This document shows positions 1-6,552 of a DNA stretch of 15,970 nucleotides, in pieces. Under the pieces are notes generated by a model, which worked only from the letters and a program-made list of their open reading frames with translations, ran no database searches and was not told the DNA's origin. The number at the start of each line of letters is the position of its first letter. The stretch's first letter is position 1. This stretch comes from Candidatus Woesearchaeota archaeon. Its GTDB lineage: Archaea; Nanobdellota; Nanobdellia; Woesearchaeales; GW2011-AR4. The position numbers and the translations under genes are program-made. The stretch spans positions 1 to 15,970 of the forward strand of contig JAGVXR010000051.1 in the NCBI GenBank assembly GCA_018303645.1. The letters are read 5' to 3'.

Positions 1-791
1 TATTGTGATTTTTTATTTATCCTGAACAGCATAAATAATCCAATCAAAAACAATGGAAAGCTTAATAGCTGCCCCATTGTGAAATAGTTGAAAATGAAAC
101 CAATCTGCTCGTCAGGGGCTCTGAAAAACTCAACAAAAGTTCTGAATAGCCCATACAAAGCCACAAAACTCCAGAATATAAATCCTTTTCGCAATTTTTT
201 GTCCTTAATGAGCCATAAAGCCGCAAATATTGCCAAATTCTTAATTGATGCATAAATCTGCGAGGGGTGCCTGCAGCCCGATGGCAGGTTTTCAACAAAC
301 TTATTTTTGGAATAGTCAATGCACCATGCGGCATTTGACATTCTGCCATAAAGCTCGGCATTAATGAAATTGCCCATTCTGCCAAGGGCCAAAGCCAATG
401 CAACAGGAATGACAGCAATATCTGCCAAGTCATAAAACTCAATTTTCTTCCGCCTGCAGAACAAATAGCCGGCAATTACTGCGCCGAGCAAGCCGCCGTG
501 GAAGCTCAATCCGCCGTGCCAGACTGCAGCAATTTCAAGGGGGTTTTGCAGGTAAAATAACGGGTTGTAAACAAAAATATAAGTCAACCTTGCTCCTAAA
601 ACAATACCTATAATTTCATACAGCAAAAAATCAGCAGCATCGTCTTTTGTTATTGGAAGCTCTTTTCTTTTTGCAAGGTAGGAAATCATGAAGTAAGCTA
701 TTACAAATCCAAGTGCATAGACCAAGCCATAATACCTGACTTGAAAAGGGCCAATCTCAAGCAATACCGGGTTTATGCTGTGAAAAAACAT
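1..791 (-). CDS. lgt: Prolipoprotein diacylglyceryl transferase (Lgt), 3' end at window edge
   Basis: Transfers diacylglyceryl from a phospholipid to the lipobox cysteine of pre-lipoproteins in the cytoplasmic membrane. Read from the ATG at 791, the frame stays open for 263 residues to position 3; the next codon begins TA at the window edge and is very likely the stop, so the protein is essentially complete and of normal Lgt length. Visible family motifs: WHGGLSFHGG (about residues 91-100), the Lgt signature GRMGNFINAELYG (about 137-149), RHPSQIY (about 174-180, where many homologues have a Glu after the Tyr and this one has Ala), and FRTFVEFFRAPDEQ (about 216-229). About seven hydrophobic segments are present. 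The ATG lies one base after the stop of the upstream membrane protein gene, so the two are probably co-transcribed. Lgt is standard in bacteria and patchier in archaea; a lipobox protein encoded at 6046 is a plausible substrate. Confidence 0.95.
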   Translation of the reverse strand, partial: MFFHSINPVLLEIGPFQVRYYGLVYALGFVIAYFMISYLAKRKELPITKDDAADFLLYEIIGIVLGARLTYIFVYNPLFYLQNPLEIAAVWHGGLSFHGGLLGAVIAGYLFCRRKKIEFYDLADIAVIPVALALALGRMGNFINAELYGRMSNAAWCIDYSKNKFVENLPSGCRHPSQIYASIKNLAIFAALWLIKDKKLRKGFIFWSFVALYGLFRTFVEFFRAPDEQIGFIFNYFTMGQLLSFPLFLIGLFMLFRINKKSQ

Positions 792-792
792 T

Positions 793-1620
793 TTATTTAA
801 TTTCCCTTATTGTTGCATAAAAGGAAACCCTGTTTATTAAGATTACCAGGTAAAAGGCAATGTCAAACACAATAACTGATGCCTGCTTGAAATAAGCGTA
901 TGAAGTTAGGTACAAATTATAGTTTTTTGATGCAATCATCCTTATCAGGTAGCCGCTGCCAAAAAATAAAAGCCACAATGCAAAAGCGGACAATATCAGT
1001 GCAAGGATTATTTCCCTGTAGTCTTTTATTTTGGTAAATGTCACGCTAAAGCTCTTCTTAACGGACTCTTTTGTTGAAGCGCCTTCATAAAACAAGGAAT
1101 GGGATGTATTGACTATCAGGTATAAAACCAGTGAATACGGAACCGCCATGAAAATGAAGGCAAACGGCTGGTAAGCCTGCTTGATGCTCGCCAATAAAAA
1201 ATTCAATGCAATCATCACTGCAAAAAAAATGCCGGCTATGGCAATGTTTAACGAATAAAACTGCCCGAGCCTTTTGAATGAGAACACTGTTTGGTTAAAT
1301 AAGGATTTTATGAAATCTAAGATGCAGTATTTAAAAAAAGAGTATGCAAATAACGCAATAAGGTAGTAAATCAATGAAAAAGCTATGTAAATGAATGCTG
1401 CTGCTGTTGTCTTCGGAATTGCAATGGATATATTAAGGCTCTGTGCAAAATACTTAAACAAGGTCTGCAGCCCGAATGCAGACACCAGAAATAATACATC
1501 AAACAAGACCATCAGTCCTGCTTTGTTTGGATTGGATTTCAGGAGCCTGAAGCTTTTGACAAATAAATAATCCAGTTTTGGCAGGTCTTTCGGCGCAGTT
1601 TTCGAAGCGGCATTCTTCAT
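793..1620 (-). CDS. Polytopic membrane protein, unknown function
   Basis: A 275-residue protein that is almost entirely hydrophobic, with about six predicted membrane segments separated by short Lys-rich loops. No catalytic or transport motif was recognised. The ATG at 1620 is preferred over an in-frame TTG two codons upstream because a TATA box on the minus strand (1643-1650) is centred about 26 bases from it, the spacing expected for a leaderless transcript. The stop is one base before the ATG of lgt, suggesting a two-gene operon. A role in membrane or lipoprotein biology is possible from context only. Base composition resembles lgt rather than the AT-richer toxin-antitoxin genes next to it. 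Confidence 0.8.
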   Translation of the reverse strand: MKNAASKTAPKDLPKLDYLFVKSFRLLKSNPNKAGLMVLFDVLFLVSAFGLQTLFKYFAQSLNISIAIPKTTAAAFIYIAFSLIYYLIALFAYSFFKYCILDFIKSLFNQTVFSFKRLGQFYSLNIAIAGIFFAVMIALNFLLASIKQAYQPFAFIFMAVPYSLVLYLIVNTSHSLFYEGASTKESVKKSFSVTFTKIKDYREIILALILSAFALWLLFFGSGYLIRMIASKNYNLYLTSYAYFKQASVIVFDIAFYLVILINRVSFYATIREIK

Positions 1621-1641
1621 TGGCAACTTTAAAATAAGGTA

Positions 1642-1656
1642 GTATATAAAGGTTTT
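1642..1656 (-). promoter_or_regulatory. Archaeal BRE/TATA promoter for the 1620-793 gene and lgt
   Basis: On the minus strand the sequence reads AAAACC then TTTATATA, a good BRE/TATA match. It lies at the very end of the preceding minus-strand gene (stop at 1655). The expected start, about 25 bases on, falls at the ATG at 1620, implying a leaderless mRNA. Confidence 0.7.
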
Positions 1657-2353
1657 ATTTTTTGTAGTATTTAGTGACTCTAATCAGCTTGTCTTTTTTC
1701 CTAAGTTCTTCTATTCTTTTTTCTGCCATGATAATCAATTCTTTTGTTATTTTTTTTGGCACGTCAATTTTATAATTTTCCTTCAACTCTGTTAAAAAAT
1801 CATAAAGCAATATAGGAAAAGCAGCAATCCCAATCTTGGTTTGCCTTGAAGACTCGTCTAATATAATGTCCCAATTAATATTAAATTTCCTTATCAATTC
1901 TGCCGCATCATCCCTGTCCCTTTCCCTTTCTGTGCAGCCTTTCATCATCAGGATATCTTCGGGGCTTGCTATTTTTACCGTAAAAATGCCGAATTCATGG
2001 ACTTCTTTTAGCCTCTCTATCGTTTTTTCGTGAATTTTAAATCCTATCACTTCATTTAAGAAAAGGTCAAATCTTGTGTCTTTTCCGTCCATCATTATGG
2101 GCTTGGCGGCTTCTTCATCTTCCCTGAATATGCCCTTTACATTCTTTCTTTCGTCAAATCCAGATTCGAAAAGCACTTCTTTTACATCTTCTAAATCTTC
2201 TATTTTTAAAAAAACCAAGTCAACATCTTTTGTTGAGTTTTTAACTCCATAAAACATCATTGCAGAGCCACCTATTGCGATGCATTCAACCTTCTTGCTA
2301 AGCTGGCCTCCTATTATTTTGAATAGGCTTATCTGTTCTTTCAGATTAATCAT
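1655..2353 (-). CDS. AbiEii-like nucleotidyltransferase (type IV toxin candidate)
   Basis: A 232-residue protein of the nucleotidyltransferase fold. It shows a GGSAMMFYG segment (about 28-36) followed by TKDVDLVF, with the metal-binding pair at about D43 and D45, and a later SPEDILMMKGCTERERDRDD segment (about 130-149), which matches the Lys- and Asp-rich third motif of AbiEii/DUF1814-type proteins. AbiEii toxins are thought to transfer nucleotides to cellular RNAs and halt growth. Its ATG overlaps the TGA of the upstream winged-helix gene in an ATGA junction, the classic coupling of AbiEi/AbiEii pairs. The C-terminal third is helical and Lys/Glu-rich. Alternative: a related nucleotidyltransferase of a different toxin-antitoxin class; the fold itself is secure. 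Confidence 0.75.
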   Translation of the reverse strand: MINLKEQISLFKIIGGQLSKKVECIAIGGSAMMFYGVKNSTKDVDLVFLKIEDLEDVKEVLFESGFDERKNVKGIFREDEEAAKPIMMDGKDTRFDLFLNEVIGFKIHEKTIERLKEVHEFGIFTVKIASPEDILMMKGCTERERDRDDAAELIRKFNINWDIILDESSRQTKIGIAAFPILLYDFLTELKENYKIDVPKKITKELIIMAEKRIEELRKKDKLIRVTKYYKK

Positions 2354-2976
2354 TCTTTATAAGCCTCCAAATCTGCCTTATTAAAAGGCAGATGAACTTT
2401 CCACATTTTTTCTATATGCTCCAGATCCCTTGTTCTTGCATTTTCCACTATAAATTTGCCATCTATCTTGCTTCTTAATAATGATTTTCTTGTCTTTTTA
2501 TCCATTTTTCTAACCCTTATGATTGTCCTTGCGGCATCATATAAGGCTCCAATTTTTCTGCCAATCTTCTCCTTTCCTGCGATTTGGCTTAGCCTTGTCC
2601 AGTCTTTAATTTTGTTGAACAAAGCCAATGACGATAGCACAGTTCTTAAATCGCCTGTTTTGACAGCTTTAACAATCATTTCCTCTGCAGTCGGCTTATG
2701 GTCATAAATCCTTTCTATGTAAGGCGGATAAATCTTAATTTTGGAATTCTGGTTTAGGTATTCGTAAAGCCCAGGATAGCCAAATTTAAGCGCTTTAAAA
2801 GGTGATATCCTATACATTCTTATTTTTCGTTTTCCATAAATAGTCTCTACAAAGCCCTCTTTTCTAAGCGCCCATACATAGTTAACAGCCGTTCTTCTGG
2901 CTATTCCTAGGCTTATTGCTATGCTGTCAACTGTCTGCAGCCCTTCAAGCCTTTTTGCCAGCTCAATTAAATCCAT
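2350..2976 (-). CDS. AbiEi-like winged-helix antitoxin/regulator
   Basis: A 208-residue protein with an N-terminal winged helix-turn-helix: TVDSIAISLGIARRTAVNYVW (residues about 15-35) is a clear HTH, followed by the wing KEGFVETIYGKRKIRMYRIS. A basic helical domain follows. No enzyme motif is visible. Position immediately upstream of, and overlapping by 4 bases with, a nucleotidyltransferase gene is the arrangement of AbiEi antitoxin with AbiEii toxin, in which AbiEi also represses the operon. The call relies on this pairing plus the HTH; sequence similarity to characterised AbiEi was not tested. It begins with ATG at 2976, behind BRE/TATA at 3023-3036. Confidence 0.65.
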   Translation of the reverse strand: MDLIELAKRLEGLQTVDSIAISLGIARRTAVNYVWALRKEGFVETIYGKRKIRMYRISPFKALKFGYPGLYEYLNQNSKIKIYPPYIERIYDHKPTAEEMIVKAVKTGDLRTVLSSLALFNKIKDWTRLSQIAGKEKIGRKIGALYDAARTIIRVRKMDKKTRKSLLRSKIDGKFIVENARTRDLEHIEKMWKVHLPFNKADLEAYKE

Positions 2977-2990
2977 TCTACATCACATAA

Positions 2991-3036
2991 ACTTTTAATA
3001 AAAAGTGATATAAAAGAAGTAATATATAAAGGTTTC
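2991..3036 (-). promoter_or_regulatory. Promoter and candidate operator of the AbiE-like pair
   Basis: On the minus strand GAAACC-TTTATATA (3036-3023) is a good BRE/TATA; the expected start is near 3001. An inverted repeat ACTTTT-AATA-AAAAGT spans 2991-3006, on top of that start, and could be the site bound by the regulator. A second weaker TATA-like stretch lies at 3008-3015. Confidence 0.5.
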
Positions 3037-3044
3037 TATTTTTA

Positions 3045-3440
3045 TTAATCCAAAACTATCTTATTAATTTCTTCTATTTTTTCAAATGTCTTGTCTTTAG
3101 TGACTAAAACCATGTTATTTTCCTTTACCTGCGCAGCTATAATTAAGTCTGCTAAACTTATGCTAATTCCGGCAGCATCATACTTATACTTTAAAGCTGA
3201 AAGTATTTCTGCTGTTTCTTTTGTGGCTGAAAGGCAATTAAAATTACTTAATAAATCCATAGCTTTGGCTTGGTTTATGGGAGATCTTTTTTTTATTCCC
3301 ATCAAGAATTCATAATATATAATAAAAGTAATTTGTGGAGGACCGCTATAACTTTTTGACAATTCAGAAATTTTCTTAAGTATGTTGTTGTCTTCTTTTT
3401 CTATGGCTATAATTACTGATGTGTCAAAAACAAGCAGCAT
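3045..3440 (-). CDS. vapC: VapC-type PIN-domain ribonuclease toxin
   Basis: A 131-residue single PIN domain, the usual VapC length. The four acidic active-site residues are in place: D6 in FDTSVII, E44 in YYEFLMG, D98 in SLADLIIAA and D116 in LVTKDKTF. VapC toxins are Mg-dependent endoribonucleases that cut tRNA or rRNA when not held by VapB. The ATG at 3440 lies one base beyond the stop of the small gene upstream, as expected for a vapBC operon. The product looks intact and probably active. The exact RNA target cannot be read from the sequence. Confidence 0.9.
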   Translation of the reverse strand: MLLVFDTSVIIAIEKEDNNILKKISELSKSYSGPPQITFIIYYEFLMGIKKRSPINQAKAMDLLSNFNCLSATKETAEILSALKYKYDAAGISISLADLIIAAQVKENNMVLVTKDKTFEKIEEINKIVLD

Positions 3441-3441
3441 T

Positions 3442-3687
3442 TTATTGCCTGAAGCCTTTTTCTTTCCTTAACTCCTTCACAATTTTTTCCATTTCGTCTG
3501 CTTCTTCATCGCTTAATATCTTTCCAGAGTTAAGAATGGCGTTCCATGTGCTGGATGCTTTATTTTTATACTCCTCTACTAATTTTTCAAAAAACTGTCC
3601 AGCTTTCATCTTGTTCCTTGCAGCTATGCTTTTAAACTCCAGCCAAGCTTCCTCATCCACATCCTTTATTGTTTTTACTGTATGCAT
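3442..3687 (-). CDS. vapB: VapB-type antitoxin (ribbon-helix-helix)
   Basis: An 81-residue protein with an N-terminal strand KTIKDVD and two helices (about 12-42), which fits the ribbon-helix-helix DNA-binding fold common in VapB antitoxins. An acidic, then basic C-terminal tail (DEEADEMEKIVKELRKEKGF) would wrap the toxin. It is directly upstream of vapC with a one-base gap, so translation is probably coupled. The ATG at 3687 sits about 28 bases after a TATA box (3711-3720), consistent with a leaderless mRNA. The DNA-binding fold is inferred from pattern and context, not from a strong motif. Confidence 0.8.
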   Translation of the reverse strand: MHTVKTIKDVDEEAWLEFKSIAARNKMKAGQFFEKLVEEYKNKASSTWNAILNSGKILSDEEADEMEKIVKELRKEKGFRQ

Positions 3688-3691
3688 GTAA

Positions 3692-3725
3692 AGTAATAAA
3701 GTAATACTAGTATTTAAATATTACT
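3692..3725 (-). promoter_or_regulatory. vapBC promoter with overlapping palindromes
   Basis: The TATA box reads TATTTAAATA at 3711-3720. A perfect 12-base palindrome AATACTAGTATT (3703-3714) overlaps it, and a wider inverted repeat AGTAATA (3700-3706) / TATTACT (3719-3725) brackets it. A further AGTAATA copy lies at 3692-3698. This is the layout expected for autorepression by a VapBC complex. Confidence 0.55.
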
Positions 3726-3755
3726 AATTAGCAAGTATTCACATTTTTTATTTGT

Positions 3756-3868
3756 GTTGGTATTACCAACTAAAAAGCTTAAAAATATTTAATCTGTTGC
3801 TGTTACCAACTTTGTTGGTATTACAAACCAAAAAGTATTTAAATAAGTTATTTGTTTCTATTACCAAC
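3756..3868 (+). repeat. TTACCAAC/GTTGGTA element array upstream of the HEPN gene
   Basis: GTTGGTATTACCAAC (3756-3770) has 7-base arms around one T. The same element recurs as TTACCAAC (3803-3810), then GTTGGTATTACAAAC (3814-3828, one mismatch), and TTACCAAC (3861-3868) touching the ATG at 3869. The middle copies also form TACCAAC-TTT-GTTGGTA. The sites flank the TATA box, suggesting cooperative autoregulation of the HEPN/MNT pair. Confidence 0.6.
3831..3845 (+). promoter_or_regulatory. TATA promoter of the HEPN/MNT pair
   Basis: TATTTAAATA at 3836-3845, preceded by AAAAG, is centred about 28 bases before the ATG at 3869. This supports that ATG rather than upstream non-ATG starts in the same frame, and implies a leaderless transcript. 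Confidence 0.65.
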
Positions 3869-4204
3869 ATGAGAGAAGATTTGATTAAGAACATAAAAAG
3901 TTTTAAGAATTCAGCAGAGATGGTTCATCGAACTGGTGATTATACATCTTCAACTATACTTTACTTTAAATGCCTGTTTGTGGCGCTTGATTTTATTATA
4001 CTGCAAAAAATAGGTAAAACACCAAAAGACCATACAGAAAGGTTTAGTATTTTAAAGGAGAATTTTCCTGAGCTTTACTCTTTACTAGACAAATCCTATC
4101 CCATTTACAGGCAAACTTATTCCTTAACCATAAATAAGTCTACGTGTGAGGAAATTAGGCAAAATGTTGAAAGAATTATTAAAGAATACAAAATTAATAT
4201 CTAA
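3869..4204 (+). CDS. HEPN-domain protein of a HEPN/MNT toxin-antitoxin pair
   Basis: A 111-residue all-helical protein. The pattern NSAEMVHRTGDYTSSTILYFKC near the N-terminus and the C-terminal helix EEIRQNVERII are typical of small archaeal HEPN proteins. HEPN proteins paired with MNT nucleotidyltransferases often act as RNase toxins through an Rx4-6H motif. Here the corresponding spot reads YRQTYSLT (R81 onward) with no His at the right distance, so the canonical active site looks missing; the protein may be a non-catalytic partner or use other residues. It overlaps the MNT gene by 41 bases, so both are surely one unit. The start is the ATG at 3869, set by the promoter. Confidence 0.75.
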   Translation: MREDLIKNIKSFKNSAEMVHRTGDYTSSTILYFKCLFVALDFIILQKIGKTPKDHTERFSILKENFPELYSLLDKSYPIYRQTYSLTINKSTCEEIRQNVERIIKEYKINI

Positions 4205-4769
4205 AATCCGCAGTATAGCTAAAGAGAATGAGGAAATTCTGGATATAATTCTGTTTGGCTCTGCTGTTAGAGGAAAAGAAAAGCCAAGAGACATAGATTT
4301 ACTTGTAATTTACAAAACAAAAATTAATTCAGAATTGAGCTATCAAATAAAAAAAGAATTTGAGGTGACAGGATTTGAAATAGATTTGGTTTCAAAAAGC
4401 TACAGTGATTTGTTTAAATCAGCATTTATTGCCAGAGAGTCGTTTCTCTCTGAAGGTTTTAGCTTGATTCAGAAGAAATTTATTGCTGATGGGCTGGGCT
4501 ACAAGCCATTAGTCATGTTCAGATATGATATAAAAACCTTTAATAAATCACAAAGAATGCGCTTTTATTACAGCTTATACGGGAGAAACAGCGAAGGTAT
4601 GCTTAAAAAATTAAAGCTGTACAAATTTTCTGAAAGAATTATAATTTCCTCCATTGAAGAGTCTGAGGAAGTTAAAGAATACCTTAACAGCTGGAACATA
4701 AAATATCTTGAAATTCCGATTTTGATGCCTGCAAGAATTTTGGAGTCAGAGGTTTTTAGGGGGAAATGA
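4164..4769 (+). CDS. MNT nucleotidyltransferase with an extra C-terminal domain
   Basis: A 201-residue protein. The N-terminal half is a minimal nucleotidyltransferase: LFGSAVRGKEK (G32, S33) then RDIDLLV (D43, D45) and a third acidic residue D74 in FEIDLVS, so the active site appears complete. In known HEPN/MNT systems the MNT antitoxin silences HEPN by adding AMP to it. Typical MNT antitoxins are about 100-150 residues; this one continues with a second alpha/beta region (about 110-195, with GYKPLVMFRYDI, MRFYYSLYGR, IISSIEESEEV) of unknown role. The ATG at 4164 is preferred to an in-frame GTG at 4146, being closer to the motif-bearing core; either way it overlaps the HEPN gene. Confidence 0.75.
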   Translation: MLKELLKNTKLISKIRSIAKENEEILDIILFGSAVRGKEKPRDIDLLVIYKTKINSELSYQIKKEFEVTGFEIDLVSKSYSDLFKSAFIARESFLSEGFSLIQKKFIADGLGYKPLVMFRYDIKTFNKSQRMRFYYSLYGRNSEGMLKKLKLYKFSERIIISSIEESEEVKEYLNSWNIKYLEIPILMPARILESEVFRGK

Positions 4770-4790
4770 TGTTTTTATTGGGTTTTAATT
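4770..4790 (+). terminator. T-rich terminator candidate after the HEPN/MNT pair
   Basis: Two T-runs (TTTTT at about 4772-4776 and TTTT shortly after) follow the MNT stop codon. Archaeal transcription commonly ends at such tracts. No hairpin precedes them. Confidence 0.3.
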
Positions 4791-4826
4791 GACTCTAACC
4801 AAATTATTCACCATTTTAAAATAGTA

Positions 4827-4847
4827 AAAAACCGAAAGGTTTTTAAA
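4827..4847 (+). promoter_or_regulatory. Promoter for the 4877 gene, embedded in a GAAA hairpin
   Basis: CGAAAGG followed by TTTTTAAA (4840-4847) fits BRE plus TATA, with an expected start near 4869. The same bases form an inverted repeat AAAAACC-GAAA-GGTTTTT (4827-4844). Because the TATA box overlaps the first possible ATG (4847), translation should begin at the next in-frame ATG, 4877. Confidence 0.6.
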
Positions 4848-4876
4848 TGGCTCGGACTTCCATAAGACGTATTAAA

Positions 4877-6043
4877 ATGGCAGAAGTTTATAGCAGTATT
4901 AGGGAGGGGCTATTAAGTAAATTAGCCTCCACTATTGGTGTAACCCCAGAAGTAGCTAAATCAAAAGCTACCTTAATTGCTGATTCTTATGCTTCTATGA
5001 GGCGCTATGTTGATTCTGACGAAAAAGCAAAACAAATGATGATAGCTGATTCTGAGAAAATTTTTGGGATCAAGCTTAATAGCGAAATGTTGGACACTGC
5101 ATTAAAATATGTCGGCAAATTTGAAGGTAATATAGCTTCTGACAAATATATTGCAAATGACAGGGCAAATTTTCCTAAGCTGGAAGACCAGGTAGCTCAA
5201 CAAAAGGTTTCACGTTTGGATGATTACCGCGTTAGACATAACTTCACTAGTTCTGGGCATAATGGTGGGGGATATGCAGGAAGAACACCAAGTTTCGGTA
5301 TTTTAAAATCAAATGCAGGCTATGTGTTTGGGTTTCCTGCTACAGGATGGGGGCGCACAAGATTGGCGCTTGGGACAGTAGTTCTAGCCGCACTTGGCTA
5401 TGTTTATCTTAATCAAGCAAGATTATCTGAAATGTATGATAAGTATATGGGAGGAAAAACTGCTGTTGTGCAACAGGCAGAAACTAAGCAACCTAAAAAG
5501 GTCAATTATAGATGGATATTCAACCAGGAAACTGACGAGCACAGGCAGTTCAGGGCAGGAAAGATAAGATATTCTGACTTATCAGAAGATGGAAAGAAAT
5601 GGTTTTCTTTGCAGCCTTCGCATGTAACAAGCTATAAAGGCAAGGACTTAAAATCTATTCTTTTAGGAGTAAAGGTTGATGGGAAGTGGATTCTTGGATT
5701 AAATCCAACAAAGTCTCCAGACTCTAAGGATAAGGTACAACAGGTTATTTTATACGAACCAGGGGAAAATAAATTATATATCAGGTCATCTGTCAATTAC
5801 GAGAGAAAGCCAAGCAGAATTGCAAAAGCTGAAGCGCCTAAGGCACCAAAACAACAGACATTGGAAGCTAAGGTTGAGGCTAAAGCAGAAGATGCCGGCG
5901 GCATCCCATTCAAACCAGAACATTTAACAGTGCCTGGCGCAAGAGATACGGAAGGCGTTTCTGCTGTACAGCCAAATCAAGAAAGCGACAATGAAGGCGG
6001 CATCCCATTCAAACCAGAACATTTAACTGTAGGAGGTATGTAA
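4877..6043 (+). CDS. Single-pass membrane protein with duplicated C-terminal motif, unknown function
   Basis: A 388-residue protein from the ATG at 4877; an in-frame ATG at 4847 would add ten residues but lies in the TATA box. The first 150 residues are soluble and helical, then a single hydrophobic segment follows a basic stretch (RTRLALGTVVLAALGYVYL, about 160-178), so the N-terminus is probably cytoplasmic and the C-terminal half outside. After the helix comes a beta-rich domain (about 207-310) beginning YRWIFNQETDEHRQF, then an Ala/Lys/Pro/Glu-rich linker. The tail carries GGIPFKPEHLTV twice (about 341-352 and 374-385). No known domain was recognised. It is followed after two bases by the lipoprotein gene, so the two products may work together at the envelope. 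Confidence 0.8.
   Translation: MAEVYSSIREGLLSKLASTIGVTPEVAKSKATLIADSYASMRRYVDSDEKAKQMMIADSEKIFGIKLNSEMLDTALKYVGKFEGNIASDKYIANDRANFPKLEDQVAQQKVSRLDDYRVRHNFTSSGHNGGGYAGRTPSFGILKSNAGYVFGFPATGWGRTRLALGTVVLAALGYVYLNQARLSEMYDKYMGGKTAVVQQAETKQPKKVNYRWIFNQETDEHRQFRAGKIRYSDLSEDGKKWFSLQPSHVTSYKGKDLKSILLGVKVDGKWILGLNPTKSPDSKDKVQQVILYEPGENKLYIRSSVNYERKPSRIAKAEAPKAPKQQTLEAKVEAKAEDAGGIPFKPEHLTVPGARDTEGVSAVQPNQESDNEGGIPFKPEHLTVGGM
5897..5928 (+). repeat. Direct repeat, copy 1 (encodes GGIPFKPEHL)
   Basis: This 32-base stretch is identical, third codon positions included, to 5996-6027. The copies are 99 bases apart, exactly 33 codons, so both encode the same peptide in frame. Confidence 0.9.
5996..6027 (+). 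repeat. Direct repeat, copy 2
   Basis: Second exact copy of the 32-base unit at 5897-5928, ending near the C-terminus of the membrane protein. Perfect identity at silent positions suggests recent duplication or gene conversion. Confidence 0.9.
6032..6037 (+). promoter_or_regulatory. Strong ribosome binding site for the lipoprotein gene
   Basis: GGAGGT lies 8 bases before the ATG at 6046, inside the last codons of the upstream gene. It supports that start and shows the internal genes of operons here can use Shine-Dalgarno initiation. Confidence 0.75.
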
Positions 6044-6045
6044 AA

Positions 6046-6528
6046 ATGAATTACAAATCAGCAGTTTATAGGGGAGTAGGTACAGTTCTTCTTGCGACTA
6101 CTTTAGGCAGTTGTGCAACTATTGGGAGTGTACAAGATTTAGAGAGGCGTGTTTCGGCAGTGGAGATAAAGCCAAATGCAGAAGCACCATTTATGATTAA
6201 AAGAGGAATGGAAAAGGATGGAAAAAGCCTTGATGAGCTATACGGGTGGCTTCGTGGAGTAACTATGCCTCAATACAATAACTCAAAATCAAGAGCTGAT
6301 GCAGAACAGAAGTCAGATGCTATAACACTGGTGCCAACAGGCTTAACTGGAATTTATTATGCTGTTGTTATGAAAGATGGAGATAATAACAGTAAGCCCT
6401 CCAAAAAAGACAGAACTTTCCAAGACGAGGCTGGAGGCAAGCAGACTATCCAGTTTGTTGTTGACGCAAACAAGCTTCCTGAAGACGTTAAGTATATGCT
6501 GCTTAATGTAATGAGGGCTGACAAGTAA
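6046..6528 (+). CDS. Small lipoprotein of unknown function
   Basis: A 160-residue protein with a lipoprotein signal peptide: charged start (K4, R9), hydrophobic stretch GTVLLATTL, and the lipobox LGSC with C23 as the predicted lipidated residue. After the Cys comes a short coiled stretch (DLERRVSAVE) and a mixed domain with TGIYYAVVMKDGDN and TIQFVVDANKLPEDVKYMLLNVM, which reads as a beta-sandwich. No family was recognised. It follows the single-pass membrane protein gene by two bases with a strong ribosome binding site, so the pair is an operon. The presence of lgt at the left edge supports real lipidation. The predicted mature protein sits on the outer face of the membrane. Confidence 0.8.
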   Translation: MNYKSAVYRGVGTVLLATTLGSCATIGSVQDLERRVSAVEIKPNAEAPFMIKRGMEKDGKSLDELYGWLRGVTMPQYNNSKSRADAEQKSDAITLVPTGLTGIYYAVVMKDGDNNSKPSKKDRTFQDEAGGKQTIQFVVDANKLPEDVKYMLLNVMRADK

Positions 6529-6543
6529 TTTTTTATTTTTTAA
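6526..6543 (+). terminator. T-rich terminator between convergent genes
   Basis: A T-run pair (TTTTTTATTTTTT) follows the lipoprotein stop codon directly and precedes the end of the convergent gene at 6553. It fits archaeal T-tract termination. Confidence 0.45.
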
Positions 6544-6552
6544 CTTATTCTC

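Noticed and set aside
62..475. A 137-residue minus-strand open frame
   Set aside because: It lies in another frame of lgt, whose conserved motifs are unmistakable.
3756..3868. CRISPR-like repeat array
   Set aside because: The units are 8-15 bases, in both orientations and unevenly spaced, around a promoter; this fits operators, not CRISPR.
4847..4876. ATG at 4847 as start of the membrane protein gene
   Set aside because: It overlaps the TATA box that should drive the gene; the ATG at 4877 lies after the expected transcription start.
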